This document shows positions 54,248 through 64,000 of a stretch of DNA of 64,000 bases, piece by piece. A program made the translations under genes and the position numbers. The notes under the pieces are model-generated. The model was not told the DNA's origin. It made no database searches and saw nothing but the letters and a program-made list of their open reading frames with translations. The stretch comes from Sinonovacula constricta. Lineage: Eukaryota > Mollusca > Bivalvia > Cardiida > Solecurtidae. The stretch lies in contig CM017563.1 of assembly GCA_007844125.1 (NCBI GenBank), forward strand, positions 20,305,920-20,369,919, in the 5' to 3' direction. Position 1 is the first letter of the stretch. The number at the start of each line of letters is the position of its first letter.

Positions 54248-57200
54248 CTAAAGAGGCACATCTCTTTGTTTCCTGTCGCGAAAAACATCCACAATCATTT
54301 CAAAGTCTTGTTCTGACAACTGGTCAGGTCACAAGTTAATCCGAATAAGCGAACCCGGGGACTGCTGGCCTAGTGATCTTAAATCAATACATATATCATT
54401 CATGGCTGAAAAGCCTCTCTCTACTACAGCTGTTGACTGTGGGACAAGAAGGGCAAGCTTATAGAGCTGCAGCATGGTAGGAAATGATTCTTGCAATATT
54501 TTGTCTCCTGCCAGGTTCTGGTACACTTTGAGAAGAGTATCGTGGCCCTTTCTCCTGAAAACACATAAAAACATCTAAGTAAACTAGTTAAAGTTAACAT
54601 TTTAGATTATTATTAAGCTAGCCTGCAGTATATTTCAAAGTTTGTTTGGCTTCTAGAATTAATAAATTAAACAATGATAAAATAACTTAAAATACTGATT
54701 AAAAATCCTAATTAATGTTTAACTTATCTATTAATAATTAATAGATTATATGTTCCAATCATGCATGAACTGTTTTCAGTTCTATAATTTATTACATTTA
54801 CTTAAATTGCACAGATTATTTATTTTACTTACAAGAAAAAAAAGAGAAAACAGTGTGATGAACCCAGACATAATGAGAAAAGCAAAAAGACAGTATAACT
54901 GGGAAACAACAGAAGACAAAACATCATAACTTTAAACTATGCATGCAAACTTACTGCAACAGTGAACTGTTCTGCAACAGTGAACTGTTAACAAATTACT
55001 TCGTAATGAAAAGCTGATTTCTAAATGCCAGCATTTCGTTTTCTATGATAGCTTGGTCAACAATATCCGGGGTTCCACATTCAAGTGGCCTTCATAAATT
55101 CATAAATCCCGTTTCTCAGACCCATAGAGTGATGACAACACATTGGCGTGGTGCTGTAAATGAATCTACTCACTGCTTTATACAAAAGCCGTGCCCACAT
55201 TTGAAGACATGTAAACAATACATCATACATAAAAGTCAATCATTTTGTAAAAAAATATATTAAAAAACATGTGACTGTGTGATTAATAACACATTGTATG
55301 TTTTTAATTAATGCAGGAATGGATGATACTCTGCAAGAATAACATACATCCAAAGAGTTATAAATTTAAAATGTCAGTTTTAAGGGGGTGGGTTGGGTGG
55401 GGGCGTAGGGGAAAGCTCCTGGCTTTTGAGCTTTTTAAGCACCATTATTGGGCTTAGGCAGTACCATAATGGGTCCTAGTAATGTAAATGTATAATTGGT
55501 TATCGGATACAGCAAAAACACTAGTAAATCTATGCACATTTAATGGGTGTAGATTAACATTCAAACATTTTAATCTAACAGTCTCCTCTTGGCCAAAGCC
55601 AAGTCTTCTAACACTTCCTTCCTCTTTCTGTCCATCATTTTAGCCTGATGTTGTTCTAGTTCAGTATCGGCTGCAACAGCTAAGTCTCTCTTGTTCTCAG
55701 ATTTTGTTTCTAGACATTGTGGGAGAAAGAAAGCATCATGTTTTTCTTTTTGTATTTTCCTTGACTCCTCTTTGTCTTTGGAGTATTTAGAAGCTGAAGA
55801 CCTCAAGTTCTTGCATATCACACTATCTACCAGATCTTTTTCAGGATCATATCAGAAAAAATGTTTTACAGCATCCACACCCTGCTTAGCCAAGCCATAT
55901 TTGGTGCACTGTATGGCACTGTATGTAGCGATCTTCATCCTTCCTGTCCTGGAATTGAGAATATCTCGCATTAGACTGAAGCTACTCTCCAACTGCGGTC
56001 CATGGAACAGCTCAAGAGGGTGAACATGATTTATCTATTAACTTCCTTCCTGTTGATCTCTAACGTTACTTCACAGTCCAACCAGCTGAAGGAAAACTTA
56101 CTTGTACAGTCCAAATCAATATCTTTTATTCTTAATGCATCTTTATCTGTTTATTTCTCCATCTTTAATCATTCCATTTAAATTGCAATGTAAAACAAAC
56201 ATGGCTGCCAAGAATTTATATAAAGTTTATTGATTTCTACTATCGAGGATTTTCATTGGATAGCGAGTTTGAAACGCGCGTTACGATTGGTCGACACGTG
56301 GGAAGTCTAAAGTCCAGACGAATAACCGATCATCGTCGTTGTCGCCGAGATGTACCCCTCCCCACCCCAACAAAAAAAACGGATTGGCATCAATCTCAAA
56401 AATGGTCTCGGCCGAACCAAAAACCGCGGATATCCGCGGATCTGAGGAAATTTCTCATGCCTGATCAGTAAGAACCAGGATCATGGCAATGACTTCCTTC
56501 CTGGTAGCACAGTGTTGGATTCCCTGGACTTCAGGATCTCTGGAATCCTGGATGATGGCGTCAAATGTGTCCAGTAGTTCCTCATAACACTTGATGAATC
56601 TCACACATGCCTTAAGGTGTGACAACCACCTAAAAATGAAAATGTGTATCTTTAAATGTAATGAGAATGTAAGCATAATGCCATTAAGATTTTCTCAAAA
56701 TTTCAGTCAATTCTTTAATTATTATATCACATGACATTTTTTTAATTGTTAAGTTGTTATACTGGCAGTTATACGTTGTTGCAGCAGCTCTGGCAAATCT
56801 AACTGGACGTTCACCATATGCCTCTTGTATCTGTTGGAAGACTGGAGCTTTTTTAGGAGAGTAGTTGAACAGTTTCCAAATGGAGATCAGTATGCCATCT
56901 ACATCCATCAAAAGATTGTTCTGCTTCAATAGATGAATGAAACACAATGCAGGCCGATGGTTGCGACAGTTCACATAAATAGACAGAGGGCTCTCATGTC
57001 TAATTCTTCTTTGAAGTCCTGTAGAAAAATAAATGTATAAACACAACAATAAATGAAATTATAAATTCACTGCAATTAAGTAAATATAAAAATTACTACA
57101 GTAAAAACTATACAGTTTTCTAATGTAATGTAAACATGTGTCTGATAAAATCTTGAGAAAATATATTTTTATATTTTAAAATGCAAAAATCAATACTTCT

Positions 57201-58619
57201 AGTTTACCTTTCTGTTCACCACTCATGGTGTTACAGCCATCCAGTCCCACAAAGCGCACATTCTTCATGTCTAGATGTTTATCTCTGAAGAAGGTTTCAA
57301 TGGCTATCATGAGTGCCAGACTTGTTGTTTTCTCCACAGTTATTAAGCCCAAATACTGCTCTCGAGGACCATCTGCTCTCACCCAAATGGCAAATAATGA
57401 AAACTGGGTTCTGTTGCTTGCATCTGTACTTTCATCTGCTAGGAGAGAAATTCTTTTTGGGTGCAGTTGTTCCAAAACCTTTGTCCCTATATACTCTCTA
57501 AGTAGTGAAATCAACTCAGTAACAGATGTACTTGATAAGTAGTTGACTGGCTCCAAAGTGACTACTTTTATTTCTGGGTCACATTATGTTATAAGTTCAT
57601 TGCATCTTTTTTTAACTCCCGATGCAGGTGCTAACTGTGTTTCACTTTGAAGGGATATTGTTATTTACACTCTTTTTTTGCTAGAAAAACCTTCAGGAAG
57701 TGCGAGGTTGGAGTGCTTCACAAACCAGGTTTAGGCACCCCAGTCAGCCCTTTTGCCGATTGACCATTACAAGGCGGTAACTGATGGTTTTTCTTTAAGT
57801 GTGTTATGTCTCATCTCTGTGTTTTTGTCACATTTACATTTACCTTGTTTGCCTTTGTCTACTGGTAGATAAAATTTAAATATCTGTGGAAATTTTGATA
57901 GGACCTTTTCTTATTTACCTATTTTCCCATAAATCTTACAATGTCTGGCAAATTCATTTGGGCCCCATTTCTTTTAACCCATAAAAGCAAAGTTTTGAAC
58001 AGCTTCTTAATGTACCTACAGTTCCGTGATTTCTCGTCAGCCTCTCTGTTTCCTGCAGACGTTTCCAGCATTTTGACAGCAGAGACACGACACCTAACAT
58101 TTGTGTATTTTTCAGCTGATGCCTCATGCTTTTCACTGTTATTGAGAGTCTCAAGTCTCCTTGAAAGATTGTCACCTAACACCGCTCTGCATGAAACATA
58201 TGCCACATTACCATCATTTTTTGATGCCAATAGTTCACAATATTTGCACATGTAGCCTTTTCTTGATGAACTGTAATACAGCCATGTGTATCGTGACTCA
58301 TAGATTTGTTGATTGAATCAACGGCTGTCTGTTGTTGTTTCTTTTGAACTTTCTGTTAATTTTGGGGATTCAGTAACTGGTTGAAGATCGCTTGTTGACT
58401 GTTACCGTCTAGATTCAGACAAAGCCTGTTCGTAGTATGTCGATTGCATACTTTCAGTTTGATTTCTATCGACAATTTCAGGCACTTGGGTTACATCCAT
58501 CTCAAGATCACTCTTACCTTGCTCACTGGATTGTGTCTTAAAAAACGTGTCAATACGTTTTCATTTGTTTGCATTGGTTAGTCTATTTTTTTTTTATAGT
58601 GTTTCCAATTGTGAGACAT
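54248..58619 (-). pseudogene. Decayed intron-containing hAT-type transposase
   Basis: Pieces in order on the minus strand. ATG at 58619 (MSHNWKHYKKKID, frame broken soon after). A KRIDTFFKTQSSEQ-like N-terminus (about 58480-58560). A zinc-finger-like segment (CKYCELLASK...SEKHE, 58135-58251). The catalytic core: LHPKRISLLADESTDAS, GLITVEKTTSLALMI, VRFVGLDGCNTMSGEQK (57556-57208), spliced to GLQRRIRH, YVNCRNHRPALCFIHLLK (57018-56775), spliced to WLSHLKACVRFIKCYEELLD (56629-56455). Then GPQLESSFSLMRDILNS (about 55985-56015), and the C-terminal dimerisation block, including LVPQSTAVVERGFSAMNDI (54556-54248). In-frame stops at 57584-57586, 56455-56457, 55852-55854 and 54329-54331, plus the N-terminal frame break, show that it is dead. 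Splice phases across two introns are intact, so the source gene had introns. Terminal repeats were not found. Confidence 0.8.
56230..56454. other. CG-richer block inside the hAT relic
   Basis: Contrasts with its AT-rich setting: AAACGCGCGTTACGATTGG, GTCGACACGTGGG, CGTCGTTGTCGCCGAGATG, 'CCGCGGATATCCGCGGATC'. It follows directly after the premature stop of the hAT exon, so it may be foreign sequence that broke the exon. No gene recognised. Confidence 0.4.
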
Positions 58620-59320
58620 TTTAGAGAAGGCCGAAAACAGCAAACGTTAGTCTGGATTCCGCTATCGAAATTGGGGGAATCCCCAAGACTGGTTCCCAAT
58701 ATTACAAATAGCCAATTTGAAGCTGGAATACCGGTGTAGAATACAATCTCCGTGACGTATCTAGTCTATTTAGTAACAGTTGTCGTGCCTACATAGAACT
58801 TCATTAAAATGTGCTGATTTTATATTTTTCTTTTACACATATTAAACTAAACCAAAAATAACGCATTTTATTTATTTTCTGATAAAATTTTTACACTTTA
58901 CAAGGGGAAGGGAATGATTTTACAAGGGGAAAAATAATTTTCAATGGGGATTTTTTTTAGAGGGGAAGACGCCGACTTTCGGTGTCAGTTTGTTAAGGAA
59001 ACAAAACCCTGGTGTTGTTTGGAAAAATTCCCAAAATCTTGTGGTTATTTTTGGGAAGATTCCTCAAAGCAGATGGTTATTTTTTGGAGAAATTCCCCAA
59101 ATCAGGTAGTTAAATTTGTGAAAACTAGGTTTGTTCCCAGGACGACCAACAAAGTTTTTAATATTTCACCTTTTACCACTGAATAATTTGCATACCTTTA
59201 ATCACTTACAGGGTAAAACTTTTACTACCCAAACAGCACTTTCAGTGCTTTGATTAGAGGTTATTTCATTTCTGGTAAGGTTTTTCCAGCTTTTTAACAT
59301 TGAAATGCTCTTTATTGGGG
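58620..59320. other. Intergenic, nothing firmly recognised
   Basis: Contains irregular G-rich repeats (TTACAAGGGGAAGGGAATG, TTACAAGGGGAAAAATAATT) and a degenerate run of 'AAATTCCCCAAATC'-like blocks at 58970-59120. No exon. Confidence 0.4.
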
Positions 59321-59329
59321 GTATGGCAA

Positions 59330-59965
59330 TATATTGAGCCACTCTGTTTTCTTAATCACAGTGAAATAGAAGTGTAGTCCAGGTGGGGTGATATATATAG
59401 AGTCACTGTTTTGAAATGTGCTTAATCGCTGTGAAACAGTAGGGTAGTCAGTGTGGGGCAATATATAGTCACTGTTTTGAAATGTGCTTAATCACTGTGA
59501 AATAGGAGGGTAGTCAGGGTGGGGCAATATATAGAGTCTCTCTTAATTTGAAATGTGCTTAATCACTGTGTAATAGGAGGGAAGTCAGGGTGGGGCGATA
59601 TATAGAGTCACTGTTTTGAAATGTGCTTAATCACTGTGAATTAGGAGGGTAGTCAGGGTGGGGCAATATATAGAGCCTCCCTTAATTTGAAATGTGCTTA
59701 ATCATTGTGAAATAGGAGGGAAGTCAGGGTGGGGCGATAAATAGAGTCACTGTTATGAAATGTGCTAAATCACTGTGAAATAGGAGGGTAGTCAGGGTGG
59801 GGTGATATATAGAGTCACTGTTTTGAAATGTGCTTAATCACTGTGATATAGGAGGGTAGTCAGGGTGGGGCAATATATAGAGTCACTGTTATGAAATGTG
59901 CTTAATTACTGTGAAATAGGGTAGTGGGGCTGGGCAATGTATAGTCACTCTGTTTTGAATATGCT
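59330..59965. repeat. Tandem repeat, unit 66-71 bp, about 9 copies
   Basis: The unit is 'GAAATGTGCTTAATCACTGT', 'GAAATAGGAGGGTAGTCAGG', 'GTGGGGCGATATATAGAGTC', ACTGTTTT. AATGTG starts near 59415, 59481, 59552 and 59620 show the 66-71 bp spacing. Two versions alternate (ACTGTTTTGAAATG and TCTCTTAATTTGAAATG), hinting at a two-unit higher-order pattern. Confidence 0.9.
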
Positions 59966-60279
59966 TAATGACAGTGAAATGTCTAAGGGTACCAACTAAC
60001 AGTGATCATTGTTATTTATTGCATGTTAAGTATTAGACATATTGACCTTTTACCATATTGTTAAGCTTATACATGGGTTTGTTATTTTATTATAATTTTG
60101 TTTTTCTGTAAAACTGGGAATATAAAAAGTATACTTCCATTTTGTGCATCTTTTGTTATTTTATTACAAATTAATCCCTAATTTCAAACATAACACAATA
60201 AAAATCATATTTAGGTTATATTCTGTTTTATTTGTTACAGAAGACAGAACCTTTGTACGATAATCCACATGACATACTG
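59966..60279. other. Intergenic, nothing recognised
   Basis: AT-rich. Confidence 0.35.
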
Positions 60280-60455
60280 TTTTTTGTTACACTGCACCGG
60301 CACAACTATGGTCAAATTGGTGACATGTAGCTAATAATTGGTGGAGGAAGACCCCAGAAGTGTCTCAAAAGAATCATCAGTGCTGCGCGGTTTAGCTGAA
60401 AAACCTCCCTACGTGTTCTCGCCCTGACTGAAACTCAAACCCTATGACATATTGA
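60280..60455 (-). mobile_element. SINE S3 fragment, minus orientation
   Basis: 'TTTTGTTACACTGCACCGGC', ACAACTATGGTCAAATTGGT, 'TGGTGGAGGAAGACCCCAG', TTTAGCTGAAAAACCTCCC, and a B-box complement 'GAAACTCAAACCCTATG' on the right. Confidence 0.65.
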
Positions 60456-61101
60456 TGGTTAAAACTTACTACAAAGTATACATGTTTTTGGGTTTTTATA
60501 TACTTTAAAGCTGTTTACTGTAGAAATAGGAAACAAACTAGTAGACACAAAAGGGGAACATAACAAAATAAGTTTATATAATTCAAAAGTTCATGTAAAA
60601 TCACTTTAATATATACTAGATATTTAACATATTACAGGTATCACAGTTTGGTTAAAATGCTTTGCAGTGAAAATAAAGTCTTTGGAAGAGAAAACCTTGT
60701 ACACTTCCACTGATTATAATACAATGGTCCAAGAAAACTAGTATAACATTTATAAACTTGCATAATACTCCATAATAATTATGGATTTATTCAATACCGC
60801 ATATCACATAACATACACTATTAAAAACATCTTGCACGTCTTCCATATTTTTCAAAGACAAATGCAAAACCACCAACCATTTCGTTTTTTTTAACAGAGA
60901 CTAAATCAAAGTTCCTAAATGGACGCAAGTGATATCATGCCACAAAAATGTAATCATATGGTCAACTGTCCATGCAGGAACATAAAATTTCAGGTATTCA
61001 CATATTTAACATAAAATCTAGCACACATGACTTATCCACTGCTTGCATTCTAATTTTTCCAAATTTCATTTACCCTGACTTGCAGGAAATACCATTCGGC
61101 C
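60456..61101. other. Intergenic, nothing recognised
   Basis: AT-rich sequence with no exon or repeat recognised. Confidence 0.35.
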
Positions 61102-61628
61102 CATTAAAGGTGGTATTCGACAGTTTGGACCAAAATTTCTTTTCGACCAAAATGTCTTTTTTCAACCAAATATATTTTTGTTTCATCGAAAAGACCTGCA
61201 GAATGCTGTTCATTGATGTCCTAGATCTGTGTGAACAGTCTAGTATAAATCACCACTTGTCATTGCAAACAGGTATTTCCTATCCGAGCCACGCTGCAGA
61301 GATGGCTATTTTTAAACTTAGCAAACCACATGACCACTTACTTTTGAGATCAAATTATATAGTCATCCGGGTAATGCACTCTGGAATCGATATCTATTTT
61401 TAGCAGAGACAACTATTAAGCTTTGTATACTTTCAGAAAAAATACACATTCAGAGTGATTTTTTCGCGATTAGTTCTGTCTAACAATTCAGTTAGGGGTC
61501 AAAATCGTATTTCTAAAGACTAAACTATGGGTTTATAAAAAAATTATGCCCAATTTCCCTAAAGTAGAGGTTTTGATATTGTTACATGTATTTGATAAAG
61601 GCAAACTGTTCAATACCACCTTTAACAT
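61102..61628. mobile_element. MITE family 1, full length, about 525 bp
   Basis: Left end 'ATTAAAGGTGGTATTCGACA' and right end 'GTTCAATACCACCTTTAACA' are inverted and bordered by TTAA. The interior shares 'GATGTCCTAGATCTGTGTGA', GTATTTCCTATCCGAGCC, ACCACATGACCACTTA and 'TCTAAAGACTAAACTATGGG' with other copies. The 143-codon open frame across it is incidental. Confidence 0.8.
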
Positions 61629-61747
61629 TGAACCTAAAGGTGTTTCCAACAAGTAAAAAGTGAACGGTTCCAGTGAAGCCACTATTTTCACAAAAAATAT
61701 GTTAAACACACAAATTCCAGTTCGAAAAATCTTCACACACGATGGCT

Positions 61748-61952
61748 TCAGTCATCATCATCCATGTGCGGCTTTCCGTAAAGAATGTCTGACAGTGTGT
61801 CCTTACTGCTGCGAAAGTCTCTTAGACAACGCGGAGAACATGCACGGAACATGAACGGGAGATTCTTGATCCCAAAAAGCTGAGTGACAGGTCGAATGAT
61901 CCGAAGTCCTGGTCCAAATAAGTATCCACTACAGCAGTCACAGCGCTGACGA
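61748..61952 (-). CDS. LRR-like gene, last coding exon
   Basis: Encodes RQRCDCCSGYLFGPGLRIIR, PVTQLFGIKNLPFMFRACSP, RCLRDFRSSKDTLSDILYGK, PHMDDDD. The paired Cys-X2-Cys and Cys-X3-Cys could bind zinc. The tail of four aspartates ends at TGA 61748-61750. Confidence 0.7.
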
Positions 61953-63529
61953 CTACAGATATAAAAAGGATAAAAATAATTATTGTCGTAAATTAATATT
62001 ACATACTCATGTACATAATGTGATAAAATAAATTTATTATCAAACAGTATCATAGAATGAAGTACATCTAGTCAACAAAACATGTATCAATAATTAGCAG
62101 TCTGCAGAATTAAGGGAATACAATCCTTACTTCCCTTGTTGGTAGGTATTTTGTATATAGTTACTGCGTAAAACTTAAGATTTTTCCAATTTTTAAACTT
62201 TTGAAAAACACTTAAGATTAAAGCATGGGCATAAAATGGAATCTTATTGATTGAGATAAGAATTAATTAAAAATGTTGGGTGCTTTTTTAAAAAAAAAAT
62301 AAGCACATTAAAATAAAATGTATTATATTTCTTACATAAAGTATATGAAAATACCTTCCCACAAGGGAGATAACTAAAACATTTCTTTCATTTTGAAAGT
62401 AGGGAATAACTCATCTGCAATATTCATAGGATGGTAATGAAAACAGCAATCTGACTAAAGTACACAAACCGCTACACTAGGATCTTTTATTGATGTATTA
62501 AGGGTTAACTTCTGATGACCCTTTTTTTCAGCCTATCAGAGCCTTGCTTACTAGATTCTGAAAGTCCTCACTAAACACCGGAAACCAGGTTGTGGTTGTC
62601 ACATGTAGTGAATATCATACACCACAGAGTTGTCAAAATGGCCGATACACCTGTAAAACCACACTTGTGTTTTCATAATTATTTTATTTGTGGATTAGCA
62701 TTCAAGAGCATATTGGAACCTAAGCCGACAGTGAGATGAAACAGGGTTTCTGATTGGCCAGTCAAAGTGCTTAATCCATAAATAGCAACTTGGAAATCTG
62801 AAAATCCGAGAGAGCAGTTTATGATGGGTGGGTTTCAGACCTACCTGAAGGAAAGATTGTATGCTTTAGTCAGATTGTGAAAACAAAAGATGGACAAATG
62901 TTTTTAGGCACTAAATATAATGTGAAATTTAATAAAAATTGCAAGAGAAGTCCTGACAAAAGTGTGTCCATGGATAGACAGACAGGTGGACAGATGAATG
63001 GACTGATAGGCAGAGAGATGAACCGATAACTTGATTTAGAAACTTGATTTAGAAAACCCCATGCAAACACCAGTGTGGTGAGCCTATGATAGTAATAATA
63101 TTTTTAATAATAATAAAAAAGTTAAAAATTAAAAAGAATTATAAGAACAAAAATAATTATAATAATTATTTATAAAGTCTGCACATTTAGAAAAATCTAA
63201 TCTTAAATGGTTACAAGCAACCGCCTTAGTTTAAATTTGTCTATAGTCAATTATGAAATGCCTTTAAACAGCTCTTGATTGTCCTGTTGCTAAGCAGAAC
63301 CAATGCTCAAGCAAAATCTACTAAAGCCAATGCACTGTAAAAACTTGAGTCTAAGGACTAACACCTCAAATATAGCGTGAACCCAACTGTTTTTTTTTAC
63401 ATCGCTACTGATTCTGCAATGCAGTATTTACCTGGTTGTGAGTAGTTTAAGCACCCCCATAGGTAGTCTACTGGGACTGTTGCCCAGGTCCGACTTCTGG
63501 ATACTCGTCAGGACAATGTCAACCAGTCT
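61748..63529 (-). CDS. C-terminal two exons of a probable leucine-rich-repeat protein (LRRC28/LRRC58-type tail)
   Basis: Exons on the complement: 63529-63432 (acceptor TTTCCAG, donor ACCAG|GTAAAT) and 61952-61748 (acceptor TCTGTAG, stop TGA). Phase 2 at the junction gives an unbroken reading. The first encodes RLVDIVLTSIQKSDLGNSPS, RLPMGVLKLLTT. The second encodes SRQRCDCCSGYLFGPGLRII, FGIKNLPFMFRACSPRCLRD and an acidic end. The order 'helix, LP..LL.LL, C..C.G..F, FG...LPF, CSP.C' is how I recall the Cys-rich tails of LRRC28/LRRC58-like proteins; the leucine-rich repeats themselves would lie beyond the right edge. The match is from memory, so the exact family is open. Confidence 0.6.
61953..63431. 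other. Intron of the LRR-like gene
   Basis: AT-rich intron with a degenerate GATAGACAGACAGGTGGACA-type run at about 62972-63025 and AT/AAT runs at 63100-63180. No further exon recognised. Confidence 0.4.
63432..63529 (-). CDS. LRR-like gene, penultimate exon
   Basis: Encodes RLVDIVLTSIQKSDLGNSPS and RLPMGVLKLLTT. Open in one frame with good splice signals on both sides; 98 nt. Confidence 0.65.
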
Positions 63530-63659
63530 CTGGAAACAAAGGATATATAGAAATAAGAACATATTGAAAATAAGACATGGAAATAAGGACATATGGAATT
63601 AAGGACATACAGAAAAAAGGTACTTATTGAAATAAAGACATATAAAAATAAGAATAATA

Positions 63660-64000
63660 AAAACAAGAGGCCGTCAGAGACGGGTGATGCTCCCCGAATG
63701 GGTACTTTGTCACAAAAAAAGGTAAGTTGTATGAATATTGAGGTTTATTTTGAAAATGTTGTAGTACTATGAAATCAGACATAAACGATTCTGCTGCAAG
63801 GTCGCGGTGTGACCTTGACCTTCAAGGTAGGGACTTAAATGTTGCGCGCGACACGTCGTCTCAACATGTTGGTCATTTCTGTGAAATAGTTTCGAAATCC
63901 GACTTCAAATAACGAAGTTATGGGCCGGACACGATTTTTCTGCAAGGTCGCGGTGTGACCTTGACCTTCAAGGTAGGGACCCAAATGTTGCGCGCGACAC
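63660..64000. repeat. 146-bp tandem repeat entering the right edge
   Basis: TGCAAGGTCGCGGTGTGACC, then 'TTGACCTTCAAGGTAGGGAC' and AATGTTGCGCGCGACAC, occurs at 63795 and again at 63941. The second copy runs off the window. The interior has 'GAAATCCGACTTCAAATAAC' and 'GAAGTTATGGGCCGGACACG'. It is far richer in C, G and CG dinucleotides than its surroundings. It resembles a repeat I associate with bivalve genomes. Confidence 0.85.

Noticed and set aside
60972..61403. 143-codon open frame
   Set aside because: Lies across MITE family 1. Not conserved between copies and without a recognisable domain.
62630..62760. Possible plus-strand start at AAAATGGCCGATACACCTG
   Set aside because: Opens only about 33 codons with no donor site of quality and no recognisable sequence.

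Overview
This is a eukaryotic, intron-rich, AT-rich window packed with repeats. Several signs point to a bivalve mollusc: a ciliary dynein gene with small exons, tRNA-derived SINEs, TTAA-flanked MITEs, and a 'GTGACCTTGACCTTCAAGG' repeat of the kind common in bivalve genomes. The species cannot be named from sequence alone.

Genes. (1) Minus strand, 15648 down to 3094: twelve phase-consistent coding exons give the first 716 residues of an axonemal dynein heavy chain, best matched to DNAH2. The gene runs off the left edge, and a non-coding 5' exon may lie near 17.25 kb. (2) Minus strand, about 38.57 to 35.65 kb: a three-exon candidate gene with a 'GIPFLLLGQRVFECQFGKER' block; family uncertain. 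(3) Minus strand, 43.76 to 43.57 kb: a possible small 62-residue gene. (4) Plus strand, 46662 to 53234: a four-exon gene for a 326-residue ankyrin-repeat and SOCS-box protein. Its start codon lies just behind two palindromic TCACGTGA E-boxes. (5) Minus strand, about 58.6 to 54.25 kb: a decayed intron-containing hAT-type transposase with several in-frame stops. (6) Minus strand, 63529 to 61748: the last two exons of a gene whose Cys-rich tail resembles LRRC28/LRRC58-type leucine-rich-repeat proteins.

Repeats dominate 17.8-40.4 kb. A higher-order satellite of about 119 bp (three monomers of about 40 bp) occurs as two arrays in opposite orientation, 17.8-20.5 and 25.8-28.3 kb. They mirror each other down to their diverged edge monomers, and a spacer of about 5.3 kb lies between them. 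Next come a 69-bp satellite (29.1-33.86 kb) with a decayed inverted relic at 37.4-37.95 kb, then a 26-bp minisatellite (39.5-40.4 kb). Inside a DNAH2 intron, a 126-bp satellite (3.85-6.12 kb) is visibly an internal tandem amplification of a tRNA-derived SINE whose two ends still flank the array. Interspersed elements include four tRNA-SINE groups, three MITE families with terminal inverted repeats, and a 5S-rRNA-like repeat.

The protein-coding genes are unrelated single-copy genes and show no operon-like cooperation. Gene models were built by reading splice sites and checking phase, with no transcript data. Family calls rest on recalled family features, not on searches.
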